Positions 36,655-47,420 of a stretch of DNA of 64,000 nucleotides are shown here, piece after piece. The stretch is from Pyrrhosoma nymphula. Its lineage: Eukaryota; Arthropoda; Insecta; Odonata; Coenagrionidae. Numbering within the stretch: the first letter of the stretch is position 1; each line of letters begins with the position of its first letter. Made by a program: the position numbers and the translations under genes. The stretch lies in the NCBI GenBank assembly GCA_963573305.1, contig OY754337.1:71893094-71957093 (forward strand), read 5' to 3'. The notes below the pieces were generated by a model that worked only from the letters and a program-made list of their open reading frames with translations, searched no databases and was not told the origin of the DNA.

Positions 36655-37135
36655 CGTTGAACCGGACCCCATCACCCCTTCCCCACCCCCATGTTGAACG
36701 TCGGCCCGCGGGATTCTGAGAACGTATTTCTTTTATATTTATCGTATTTCTCCCCCTTCCTCCTCCGTTTTCCCCGTCCGAAAAAAAATATCCTAATCTA
36801 TCCATTCTTTTTCTCCGCCGCTAATTTACCCTTCCCCCTCCATCAGCAAACTCTCCCCTCTCCAACCCCCTCACATCCATTTCCTGCGGCCTGCCTTCTA
36901 CACTCCATTAACCTCCCCTTTTTCTTGCATTTCCCTCGACCCCCTCCACCGTTTCGATCCTTTTGTCACTTCCTCCTTTGTTTCCTGCCCTCTGTCCTTC
37001 CGTCATCCCCCGAAACCCTTGGCGGGACCCGCTTCTTCTCAGCCATCATCATATTCCTCACCACTCTCAATCTTGATCCCACCCATGCTTCTAGGTTTCC
37101 GATGGTTTTTCGCACCCCTCCCCTCCTGCTGTAAG
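36655..37135 (+). repeat. Pyrimidine-rich tract
   Basis: Strong C/T bias on the plus strand. The 147-residue frame across it is P/F/L/S-rich and not credible as a gene. Confidence 0.55.
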
Positions 37136-37713
37136 TATTTTTCGTCCAGGAAGTTTGTTGGTTACTTGGCAACCGAAAACTAATGTCATTTTCTCCGTTG
37201 ACAACGGGTGGACAAGTACGTATCGGCCGGATTATTTGAGAAATGGAGGAAAGGTAGAGAGAAACCTGGTTTCAGCAGTGACTTACTCGTAATTAAATTC
37301 GCCAAGGTGTCCCCGGTTTAGTGTCCCATCAAATCAATTTTTCACATGCCTCATAAATAGTTCACCCTAGGCATGGCACTAATAATACAAGGTAGGACGT
37401 TCCCGCGACAAAAATGAATCCATTATTCGCATGACGTCATCCAGATGACATGAGCATCAGAATACTTGAGAATTAGCATAAGAATAATGGATGGAAGCTT
37501 CTTTAATTTATTTTTTATCTACATCAGAATGGAGTCAAGTAGATATTTATGTCCTTAAGTACTGATATACAACATATTTGATCGGTTTTAAGTAGTAAAT
37601 GTGTATTTTGAGAGCACAATTTTATTTACAGTGGAAATAACCCTAACTTCGTTTACAAATGAAAGTTGAAATTCTTACAATTTTCAACATTAAATTTGTC
37701 TTGTCTCCGAAAA
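37136..37713. other. No recognisable gene
   Basis: AT-rich DNA with no features seen. Confidence 0.4.
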
Positions 37714-37905
37714 CCGGCCTCGGTGGCGGCGGGGTAAAGTCCTCGCCTGCCAAGCCGCGGGTTTGAGTCCCGCCTGGGTAGGTCTTTCCCACCCAGGGCA
37801 TGGGTGGTTGTGAATGTCTGATATTAATTGTTAATACACTCGATGTAAAAGCCAAATGAGAGGCTGTGTTCGGGGTTGTTATCAAATGAATAAATAAATT
37901 TTAAA
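37714..37905 (+). mobile_element. tRNA-Gly-like SINE
   Basis: A box TGGCGGCGGGG (37724-37734) and B box GGTTTGAGTCC (37760-37770) are spaced as in tRNA genes. CTCGCCTGCCAAGCCGCGGG matches the anticodon arm of tRNA-Gly(GCC). The expected acceptor-stem partner is absent; a body of about 115 bp follows, ending in AATGAATAAATAAATT (37887-37902). That is the structure of a tRNA-derived SINE. Confidence 0.75.
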
Positions 37906-39150
37906 AACCTGGAACCGCTCCACCCGTGTAGATGTGTATCAATGGGATATCTTAAAAAAATCTCTTCCCTCATGTTTCCTCGCATTGCTGTTGTATCCAA
38001 ATACCACAAAAGAATCTAATACACAATGCGCTCCGTACCTATCTAGCGTTTGATGTAATCCAAATACGTCACAGTGTTCGACCAAAATGATGCCCAACAA
38101 CCTACCTTGTATTTTTAGTTCCTAGTTTATTTTATTTTTAGTTTTAGTTTAGGCCCTAGGTTCGCAAGGTAACAAGAGTTTTAATTGCCAAAGTTGACAG
38201 TTTCCACTGTGACACATGAAGATCATTGCTGATATACTTGCGTAAAGTAATAATTCTTGTTTGAAACTAATGGTTTGTCGGTTATTTGGAGGAAACCACC
38301 GACAACTGATGTGTTTTGAGGCACTGAGGAAGGATGGTCAAGTACGTTGGGCAGGAATTATCTCGGGAATGTAGGAAAGGTGTTGAGAAACTCTCGCCGA
38401 ATACCCACATACCCCTCTTGCATCCGACTTACAGGTTTTCCACCGGGTCGCGCCAAACCGGATGTGAGGTCCTCAGGGACCATTCCGAAGGGAGGAAGTG
38501 CGCTCCGCCGACGTAATTGGAGCTCGCAGGAATTGCTTCTTTTGTCTTTTTCTATTCTTCGTGTTTTACTCACCCTCCTCTCACCCTTTACCCTCCCCTC
38601 TCTCTTTCTATCCCCACCTACGTCAGCTAAGAGAAGCGTCTCCTGTTACTTCGTCGATTGTCGTCCGGTATCCTTCCGCCTTTCGAGAGGTGACTGTCGT
38701 TTTGTTTACACCCAGGGGTGAATGGGTTTGAGCATTAATGAAACTAGAGACGGTGCCCCCTACATTTCTTGATCGTAGTATGATCAACATCTATTCCTTG
38801 ACAGCTAGAGATGTCACAGCAGGGATGCGCGGATTTAAAGATACGAGAAAAATAAAACTATGAAGTAGTATGTACGTATGAATTAGTGGAATTATGCCCA
38901 TTTTAACAATCTCTGGTTAAATATTTTCTTTGCATGGGAACCGAAGTATATCTGTCTCCCATTTATGACGCTAACGTCAACTAATAAACAGTCGAATGTA
39001 TTACAATAAACCGAACACTCAGTTAGCTTCTGGTTAGTGAAAAGGCTACGTCATCATGTGGGAAACGTTATCCAGACTATAAAGCCAGGCCATAGTGTCC
39101 CGATCTGATTTTTTTGTGGAATTCACTGGTGCGTTAGAAGATAGGGCTAT
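37906..39150. other. No gene; C/T-rich tract at 38530-38625
   Basis: Frames at 38334-38731 overlap on both strands and fall in or next to the pyrimidine-rich tract. No element was recognised. Confidence 0.4.
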
Positions 39151-39154
39151 TTTA

Positions 39155-39471
39155 TATATATATCCACTGCTTAGGGACACCGGTATATATATATATATAT
39201 AAATAAACTATGCCACAGGTGGGGCGGAATGAAATATAAACACATAAAAAAAACACTCACACTATAAGTTGATATTTCGGTTGCTCTAGAACCTTTCTCA
39301 AAGATAGACGGATACAGAATTCTGTATCCGTCTATCTTTGAGAAAGGTTCTAGAGCAACCGAAATATCAACTTATAGTGTGAGTGTTCTTTTTTATGTGT
39401 TTATATTTCATTCCGCCCCACCTGTGGCATAGTTTATTTATATTATCGCGTGTGTGATTTTCCACGAACTC

Positions 39472-39503
<32 letters not shown>
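39155..39503. mobile_element. Long palindrome flanked by (TA)n microsatellites
   Basis: Arms 39198-39319 and 39320-39443 pair outward from a CAGAATTCTG centre, with one indel and one mismatch in the A/T run. There is no spacer. (TA)n tracts lie at 39184-39200 and 39473-39503, and a shorter one at 39153-39162. The plus-strand right arm carries GAGAAAGGTTCTAGAGCAACC followed by GAAATATC, a hairpin-GAAA arrangement loosely like that of the other palindromes. It lacks their AGGCTTTCCCGGCG leader. No target duplication outside the TA tracts is visible. The microsatellites may be the target or a by-product. Confidence 0.6.
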
Positions 39504-39508
<5 letters not shown>

Positions 39509-39558
39509 GACTTACAGGAGGTAGAAGAAAGAGATATAGATAAAGAATTTGTTCTTAC

Positions 39559-39600
39559 GGGAACGTTTCGGACCGGTTGGTCCTTCCTCAGCTTCTAAAG
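39559..39600 (-). other. Hammerhead-like hairpin next to a LINE remnant
   Basis: On the minus strand CTGAGGA (39591-39585), one extra base, then GGACC-AACC-GGTCC (39583-39570) and GAAA (39569-39566), then CGTT. This is the same CTGANGA-N-stem-GAAA layout as at 16.26 and 54.4 kb. A small inverted repeat (CCTCAGCTT/AAGCTGAGG, 39586-39606) overlaps its start, as if a fold-back began here. Confidence 0.35.
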
Positions 39601-39604
39601 CTGA

Positions 39605-41408
39605 GGAAGCTTCGCTAGGATGCGGCGGCTGGCTCGTGCGAGTCCGAGGCTTGGAGTCCGAGGACGCCGAGGGGTATGGGGACCAGTAAAGCAGTGGATT
39701 GCAGCACCATGTGCAACGGAGACCCCAATTCTCGGAAAGAAGCCGGGAGAGAGGGGACTGGAAGGAGAAGGATACATGGCCAGGAAGGCACTTATGTATG
39801 TGTTCAACCAACCCAAACCGATGGCTGCCCATGGGGGAGACGGCGATGGAAGCAGGGGGGAGGACTGGCGAGGAAGAGGAGGGGAGGACGGGGTAACGGG
39901 CAGCAAGAGAATAGTGAAAGGGATGGGCTCTGCTATGGTGAGAGTGATGGGTGACTCCCTGATGAGACACATGGTCGCTGAAGAAGGACAAGTCATAAAC
40001 TGTTTTACAGGAATAAGGAGTGAGGAACTGGAAATACAATAGAAGGAATGAGGGACGGGGAAGAGGAGGAAGTCATTCTCATACACGTGGGGACAAATGA
40101 CCTCAAGAGAGCAAATACTTATGACCATGTCGTTGGATGGGTGTGGGACATGTGCACCGTGGCCAAAAGAAAATTTGGCAAGGCTAAATGAATCCTTAGC
40201 GGAGTGATTAAAAGAAGGGATGTGAGGGACAGAGTGATAGATTATGTAAATGAGGGCTTGGACTGGGTCTGCGAAAAATTATGTTTATATTTCGTTGACC
40301 CAAATTGTTGGGTTAGTTCGAGTGATCTTGGAAGAGATGGCTTGCACCTTAACAGGAGAGGAGTGAAAAAACTTGGTGATCTGGTGAAGAATATAGTGCA
40401 TTGCTATGGTAAAAAAACTAGATCAGGTTTGGGGATGTGTAAATGATGGGAGGGCAGTCGATAGCAGCGTTGGCGAAAATGAGACGACAACAACAAGGGA
40501 GCATGAAAACAGCCATTGGTCGCATGAGATGGAAAATGGTCCAATTAAGGTGAAAGAAGGCAGGAATAAATGTGACCATGTTCCGGAAAAAAATAATTTC
40601 TGATGTTTCTGAGGGACTTAATGCTGAGAAATGAAAGGAAAATAAGTTCATGTACTCATGTGCAAGTGTCACGGTTGTTAGTGAGCCATTAGATGGAGCT
40701 GTCGAGCAAAATGGTGGATGCTGCAGCGGAGTAAACTCTCAGACATCGGAAACTTCATCAGGAAATGATTTAACCCTCTACACTGCTGAATCAAAAGGTA
40801 AGATCTTAACAATTCTTCAGGTGAACTGCCGTGGCGTTAAAAATAAAATAATTGAATTTCAGTCATTCATTGAATCGTGTAAACCTGACTGAGTAGTAGG
40901 CACTGAGTCGTGGCTTAAAGAAGATATTAACTCGAAAGAAATTTTTCCTGATGCTTTCAACGTGTACAGGAGAGATAGAACAGACAGGGGAAGGGGTGTA
41001 TTCATTTGCGTCTAGTCAAGTTTATTGAGTAGCCTGGAATGGGTGAGAGATGATTTCTAAATGCTTAGTGTAAATATATATAACCAGGAAAGTGAAAAAT
41101 CCCGTAATTTAATTGGAGTTTACAGAAAACCGGATTAGGACATGAGCATGCTGGAGGCTTTGGTAGATTTATGCTCAGAAAAACCTAGGAGACGAACCCT
41201 CATGGAAGGAGATCTTAATCTGCCAGGAGCACAGTGGAATGGAAATGTTAAATGTAGTGATAAGGTTCAAACTCTTGTAAATTGGTTAATTCTTGAAGAG
41301 GGTTTCGAGCAGCTCGTGAATGGACCAACGAGAGGTAATAACATACTGGATGTCTTCCTTCTAAGGCCATTTGAGGGTGACCATACCTTTTCTGTAAATA
41401 AGAGTTAA
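39605..41408 (+). pseudogene. LINE with SGNH-esterase-like region and APE endonuclease, degenerate
   Basis: First frame (39620-40042) is glycine/arginine-rich and ends with VRVMGDSLMRHM, the GDS block of SGNH hydrolases (about 39950). After a frameshift near 40042 the next frame gives VILIHVGTNDLKRA (GxND block, about 40070), a stop near 40190, SGVIKRRDVRDRV, and RDGLHLNRRGVKKLGDLV (D..H block, about 40330). A third frame gives the endonuclease: ILQVNCRGVKNKIIEFQSF (about 40810), VVGTESWLKEDI, RRDRTDRGRGVFI, then EGDLNLPGAQWNGN and NWLILEEGFEQLV (about 41205-41310), ending at 41408 with stops at several sites. An esterase ahead of an APE endonuclease is known in CR1/L2-type LINEs. No reverse transcriptase follows, so the copy is truncated on its 3' side. 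Confidence 0.75.
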
Positions 41409-44400
41409 CTTTGTTTTCCATTTTAACTGCCATTGGAAGTAGGTTAAAGATTTTCGGGGCAAAATAAATAAAACTTCTCTAAAATAAATTCAAATGTGGC
41501 CTAGGGGGTAGAACATCGAATTGAAAGCGATGTTTCCGCCTATGATGCCAGGGCGATGTGCCATTCAATTGCCCACTACGCAAAAAGTTTTTAAACACTT
41601 TATACACTTAAAAATACCTTAAGGGTATAATTAACAACCGACGTTAATGTTATCGGCAGGAGGATTAAAATAATACGGGTTGTAGGATTTAAGTGAAATA
41701 TGGTTTATCGTCATATATAAGTGAGGGAGTGCAGGGGAAATTAGAAGCTTAAGGGACATTTAACGACCGACAAATATAAATAAAAATATTTGAAAATGAC
41801 TCCGAAGTAGGAAGTTAACTTCAGAACTGTTAAAATTCTTACTTATCAATAGGTTATAATTAATATCAAAAGAACGAATACCTTAATGACTAATGCAAGT
41901 AGCCATTTCTTTTTCGTAACAATCATTAGCTGATATAATATGATGTTTACTTATGTATGTTGCTGATTTTTTTGCTGTTTTCCCTTAACAATCATTCCTT
42001 TCTTTCCTTAAATTGCTAGTTCTTCCCATATTTATCTCTTTGAATCTAGCCCCCGAGAGACCATACCTCATGGCTAATCAACATGCCTCTTATTTCTTGC
42101 AGCATTTTCAGAAAAAGTTTTGTCGTAACATTTTTTAAAGAATTTATTCATTAGTAAATTCGCTACTACGAGTGAGCTTTCATTGTTCGTTTTAGCTCTT
42201 CATTTTTACTGCATAAAGTTCTTTCATTTTGCTGTTATTATTGACCCTGGATTGTGACCGTTAAATAGTACGCAATCACACATGTAAATAGCGTTTACGA
42301 CCATTTAGGTGATTCGCAATAGGCTACACAAGTACTATAATTTTTATACGTCGACTAACTGACCTGTATATCATACCTACTTATATGCTGGTATAATTGA
42401 TTCACTAGTTACAGCCATCAATGGAATTTGGCATTATTTTCGGTAACTATCCTATTGAAAACAGCGAGGCAATTGTAATTTTGCTATATGCTGGTTATCA
42501 CTTCAGGAGAAACTATTTTTCCTCAATATTAACTTTTATCCTTTGATTTCCAATCTATCGGGATGCTGTTGCAATAATCCCTAGAAAATTGCCTTGTAGA
42601 TGGATAGCACTATCTAATCATTCACAGGCGAGATTACCACACAATGAACTGAATCAGAGTTCAATTCACCTGATGCTATCCATCACCCATGTTTTTCTAA
42701 TGTTCGTTAATTATTCTTTCTTTTCGTACCTTACTATTTATATCGAATAAGTAATATGGAAAATTGTTTTTTGTATTTTTGAGACTTTTATTGATGAATT
42801 TCTTTCCTTTTTCCAGGTGAGTACATCTACATAGCTGCTCTGTCCTGTCTCGTCTCCAGCTCGTTAAGTACACTTTTTTGCTTACCGTTCTTTCGATCCT
42901 CCAATGCTCTTGTTTCATCGATAGAGCTTTGCGTCTGTAATATGTTTATGAGAGCAATAACCGTTGCTAAGAGTTGCGCGCTGAATATCCCCTTGTTTTT
43001 ATAGTACTTTCAAGGATGTTTGATGACTTTTAATAAAAACAGTCATGAAACAGGCAGTCAATTCCTCCGAAGTTCAATATGAAAATTGACTGCGTAGATA
43101 TGAATTCAAGGGTCATCTCGCTGAATTGTAAGTCGCTTCAGTTTTCTCATTTTGAGAGCATATAGCTGAAAGTAATACTCCATATTTTCACCCCTATTTC
43201 TTTTTGTGCATGAGTAAATTGGAATAAATGCCTGCCTCGATGGAGGCTGTAGGTACTCAGAGAGCAATTCACCCTTGAGAGAAACGTTTCCTCTTCTTCG
43301 CATAACTCTGTCATTTCAGACTGATTGCCATTTTGATCCTCCGACCGAGGGAACTCCGTTCACGACTCTCTAAGGTTAAATCAATTTTTAACGTCTATTT
43401 TTTATTTTTCTCAAAGCTTTTCTCATTCATTATTTCTTGGTATTTATATGAGTCAATCGGTAAGGGGAGTTTATCAAGGAATAAAGATTTTGATTTATAC
43501 TTACGAAAATCCAACTTTTTTTGCGCGCATTACGCGACTTTACACCTATGAAAAATCTCTTCCTCGAACGCCCGATCCTTTTGGACCTCGTATCAAGCCT
43601 TGAGTATCCGTAGCGGCACACATAACCTTTCGGAACGGCGCGGCGTTGAAATCTTAACGCTCCTCCATCCCAGGAGATGTCTCGTAGCCAATTCCTTTGG
43701 CGTCTCCTACTCCTCTCTTAAACCGTCCAATCCGTGCCGTAAGAATCCCCAGCTCCTTATGACAAACCGGCCCTGACGCCGCCGTGTCAAGTGCCCGATG
43801 GGCTCATTCCCCTTGTCCTTAACGTCTTCTATGCTGGGGGATAAAAAATGAATCCTACCCTTCACGGTCCCCTTCCCAAGGGTTTTTTGGCGTCGCAATT
43901 GGAAGATCCACGCCCCAACCCACCATTCCCTAGAGAGAAGGGAATATCCATCGGGGGACGGAGTGGGGGGATCTTGTCATGAGGTTACCCCCTTCTCCTC
44001 TCCTCTAAAACGTCACTCCCAACCCATTCCTCCTCCTGCAGAGAAGTTTAAGAGTTGAAATTTTTTCTCATCCCAGTTTTTTGTCCTTTTCTTTTTTTTA
44101 TTTTCTACGCCCAGAAAGGCTTTGAGAATTTGCGGGGGGGTTGAATGGAGGTCTTTTTCGGCGAGGAAGGGGTGGATGAAAAATTAAGGGCAATATAAGG
44201 GGTGGAGGGTGAAGAGTCGTCGGCTCAAGGGGTGTTTCCTGGAGTGCTAGTGTGTGGTTAGTACTTGGTCTTGTGGTGATACGAGAGGGGTTGGTAAGGT
44301 GAAGGGTTGGGAGACGGTAACAAATTTTCCATTTCACTACCCCCGCTTCCGCGATGAGTCATCTCAGTGTTGACTTTCAACCGCCACGCAAACAAGTGCT

Positions 44401-46302
44401 TTCTAATCAAACTTTTTAGTGGATGTGATTTAAATCTTTTTGCGCTCCAAAAATTCTTAGGAGTTATGCTTCGTATAAGTCTGACTCTCGACGGTGGCAA
44501 TTTTACCGGAGGTTAAAAAAAAGCGAAGAGACAGGTAACTATAGGAAGGCTATCCCTACCTAGTGCCCGTGTGGTTGTTCTACCATCGTAAATGATCGAT
44601 GCAGGATAATTCAAAATTTATTTTGCGGGCTAAAATAAAAAATACGGGCAAATATAGTGCCAATTATCAGGAAGCCTCTTCATGAGTAACCGTGCGGAAA
44701 TTTAATTTTCTTCATAAAGCAGCTCCATTTCCATTTAACGTATTTTCCAATATTGAATCCCATTTTAATGTTTCATATCTTTTGCTTCCTTTCATAACTG
44801 TCGAAATTCCTTTTCTTCTCCACCCTCTCCCAAGCCTACACAACATTCTGCTCTCTATCACTCTCTTCAATTTGTTGTTACCTCTCAGAACATCTTCCCG
44901 CTAATTCTGCTGCCATCTCCTAATTTCGCCCATGAGCTTCAATTCCTCTCCCATATCTACACTTTCTCAATTGTTTACTCCTCTATTCGTCACAATATCT
45001 ATGTAAATACAGCGTAGAGCCATATATAGTAGCCCGTTTAGAAATTCAGTATAGTAATACATTGTCTTTTGAAATACTTACATCTCCTCCCACAAACTTT
45101 AAACTTTCCTTTTCCTTTAACCTTTAACCCTCTAACCTTTCTTTTAATTGCTGGTGTTCTAACATGCCCTGCTGGACACCCTTGCAGTGCCTTGCGGGGC
45201 AGTACATAAACATATTGTCCGTGCACAGAGTTGAGGTACCAGATTTTGAGACATCATATCTCAATAACCCATTAACCGACTGAAATGATATCAACAGCAT
45301 ATTAAAATATATTCATTCTTAAACTCCTTGGATTGTTGGAAAGTTTTAAATTGATATTTAATATTTTTGTAGAGTTTCGATTGGAACAAAATCTCGTTTG
45401 TGACGATAAAAACACGCGAGTTTCATTACGAGTACTCATTACTTCAAAACCACGCAGCAGATGCGAGTGATGTTTTAAACAAGTTAAGATTCATCTATTA
45501 AAATACATTTTTGGAAGTAGAATTTTGATGTACCAAAAAACTACCCATTTTGTTAGGTTTTTTGAAGATTTCTTATTTCTCTTCTTTTCCGAGGATTGCC
45601 TCATCTCTTTAATCTTATTTTTCCGTCATCTTCCAACCCCTTTATGACGAACTTGTGACCTCACACTCCCGAACACACATGCAAACCCTTCACCCGACCG
45701 CCGTGACTCAAAGAGCATCCTCCCCTTATCCCCCTGCCCTCTCGCCGGCTTCTCCAAAAGCCCCCCGAGACGAATCAATGTCCCGTGACAAAGCTTCAAG
45801 GCGATGATTTAAGGGCGACTTATTCACTCGATATTAGCGCGGATGAATTGTGATACGGCCGGAGAGGTGTTTGAGCCAAGAAGGGGAGCTGATTTAGTCC
45901 AAAGAGAGGGAAAGGGAAGGGGGAAATCCAATGGCTTCATTCCCCGCAACAGGAAGCACTTTTCCTCGTTGAGAAACCCTCTTCGATGGGGAAACCCATT
46001 CTCCCTCGTCTGTCCCCCAACCACCGTCACTCCCCTCCGTCTAATGCCTCCCTCTTTCATGCCCTTCATGCTCTGTTTCTTTGGAGATCCGTCTTGGAAG
46101 TTTCTCTCTCTCTCTGCCCCTTTCTTTTTCCTCTCCCTTGCCTGTCCTCCATCACTCCCTCCATCACTTTGAGCTAACCCATAAAGACTCCTTTTTCCTC
46201 AATTTCTGACTCGCTCATAAATCGTCTCTTTTTGTTAGGACTGTGCATTTTGTGGTTCATCGAATGTGATATGCAAAATGGTCGGGATATGTTGTCATTC
46301 TA
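41409..46302. other. Long stretch without recognisable genes
   Basis: Mostly AT-rich. 43560-44060 is GC-richer with C-rich runs. 44125-44340 is G-rich on the plus strand, giving spurious threonine/proline-rich minus frames. 44800-44960 and 45560-46160 are C/T-rich on the plus strand. A 109-residue plus frame at 45843-46172 overlaps an 81-residue minus frame; neither shows a domain. Confidence 0.4.
41498..41575 (+). repeat. Possible degenerate tRNA-derived SINE head
   Basis: TGGCCTAGGGGGTAGAACAT (41502-41521) resembles a Pol III A box and D arm, and ACATCG...CGATGT forms an anticodon-arm-like hairpin at about 41518-41538. No acceptable B box follows, so this is at best a decayed SINE. Confidence 0.35.
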
Positions 46303-46494
46303 GTTTTTGAAGAGAGATATAATTAAAGAAACCGATAGCACAAAGGAAGATACAATGCATTTTCAACACATATTACTACATAACAGTTCAACAATTACGC
46401 ATCAGGTACACAGCAACAGATACGCATTGAAGAAACAGAAGAAGTATGTAATTAAAAATATAAGTGGACTGTCGAGATTATTTCCAACACCCCC
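46303..46494 (+). repeat. Direct repeat unit A (~190 bp)
   Basis: Matches 46728-46904 in the same orientation, sharing ACCGATAGCAC, CAGATACGCATTGAAGAAAC and GATTATTTCCAACA. Unit A holds about 12 bp (ATTAAAAATATA) near its end that unit B lacks. The 77-residue frame covering unit A is disrupted in unit B, so it is not evidence for a gene. Confidence 0.7.
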
Positions 46495-46727
46495 AGCAAT
46501 AAAAAAACGAGAATTAATTTATAAATGCAGAATGCAATAAAAGTAAGTGAACAAATAATCCAATAACATAAACAGCTCGAGTCAACTATTATTTACACAT
46601 TCATCTATCTACATTCATCAAACCTAGACATTGCAAACATTTTTTATGCTTTGTGCATCCCAAACCTTTTGTCAATATATCTGCATTTATCAATTAATTG
46701 TGTTGTTGTAATGTTGTAACTCCAGTC

Positions 46728-46904
46728 GTTTGAGGAGGGATAGAATTAAAGACACCGATAGCACTTAGGAAGATATAATGTATTGTAAACACACATTACT
46801 GCGTAACATTTCAACAATCATGCATCAGTTACAAAGCAGCAGATACGCATTGAAGAAACAGAGGAATTACGTAACATAGTGGACTGTCAAGATTATTTCC
46901 AACA
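46728..46904 (+). repeat. Direct repeat unit B (~177 bp)
   Basis: Second copy of the unit at 46303-46494, offset about 425 bp. It is followed directly by the ATATCGC-rich field. Confidence 0.7.
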
Positions 46905-47420
46905 GGATATCGCATTGCGATATTGATCGTCCTGACTGCGATATATTAACTCTCGATATCATGCGATTGGGCGAGGTGATGCGATGTTGTGAGACGTGTG
47001 TCGTATCCAATGCATATATCGTTGTTTTATTCAAAACTTTAATCGCTATGCGTCGTACAACGTGTTCGAGATCTCGCATTTCAATACTAATCTACGGGAT
47101 GGATGTCGTTGAAAAAATCATTGGTAATGAAATGATATACCATGTTATGGGATATTAAATGTAATTCCATATGCAATTTACCAGAGTAATTTCACCCCAA
47201 TTCACGAGCTCTGTAATTTTTCTCACATTGCTGTGTAGTAATTTCCCATAATATTGCATTACGATATTGATCGTCCACGCTGTGTGATATATTACATTCC
47301 TATATCGCACGATGATACTCTATATCGTGCAGCTCGCGGATAATGCCGTATTGCTTGCGATATGCTATTCATCTTGTGCTTATAAATCTAATACTTTATC
47401 GCAAAACTATGCTAAAAGTT
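46905..47420. repeat. ATATCG-rich repeat field with internal duplication
   Basis: 46908-46968 (ATATCGCATTGCGATATTGA ...) is repeated in altered form at 47249-47312 (ATTGCATTACGATATTGATC ...), about 341 bp apart. Word content (ATATCG, CGCAT, GCGATAT) resembles 13199-13930. No transposase frame is present. It could be a decayed satellite or hAT-type non-autonomous element. Confidence 0.45.

Noticed and set aside
37714..37785. tRNA-Gly gene
   Set aside because: The anticodon arm is tRNA-Gly-like but the 3' acceptor half is missing and an AATAAAT-tailed body follows.
39512..40128. Minus-strand frames of 175 and 177 residues
   Set aside because: They are antisense shadows of the plus-strand LINE remnant, which has recognisable SGNH motifs.
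46905..47420. Phage- or CRISPR-like regular repeats
   Set aside because: The repeats are irregular words without constant spacers, and the context is a eukaryotic repeat field.
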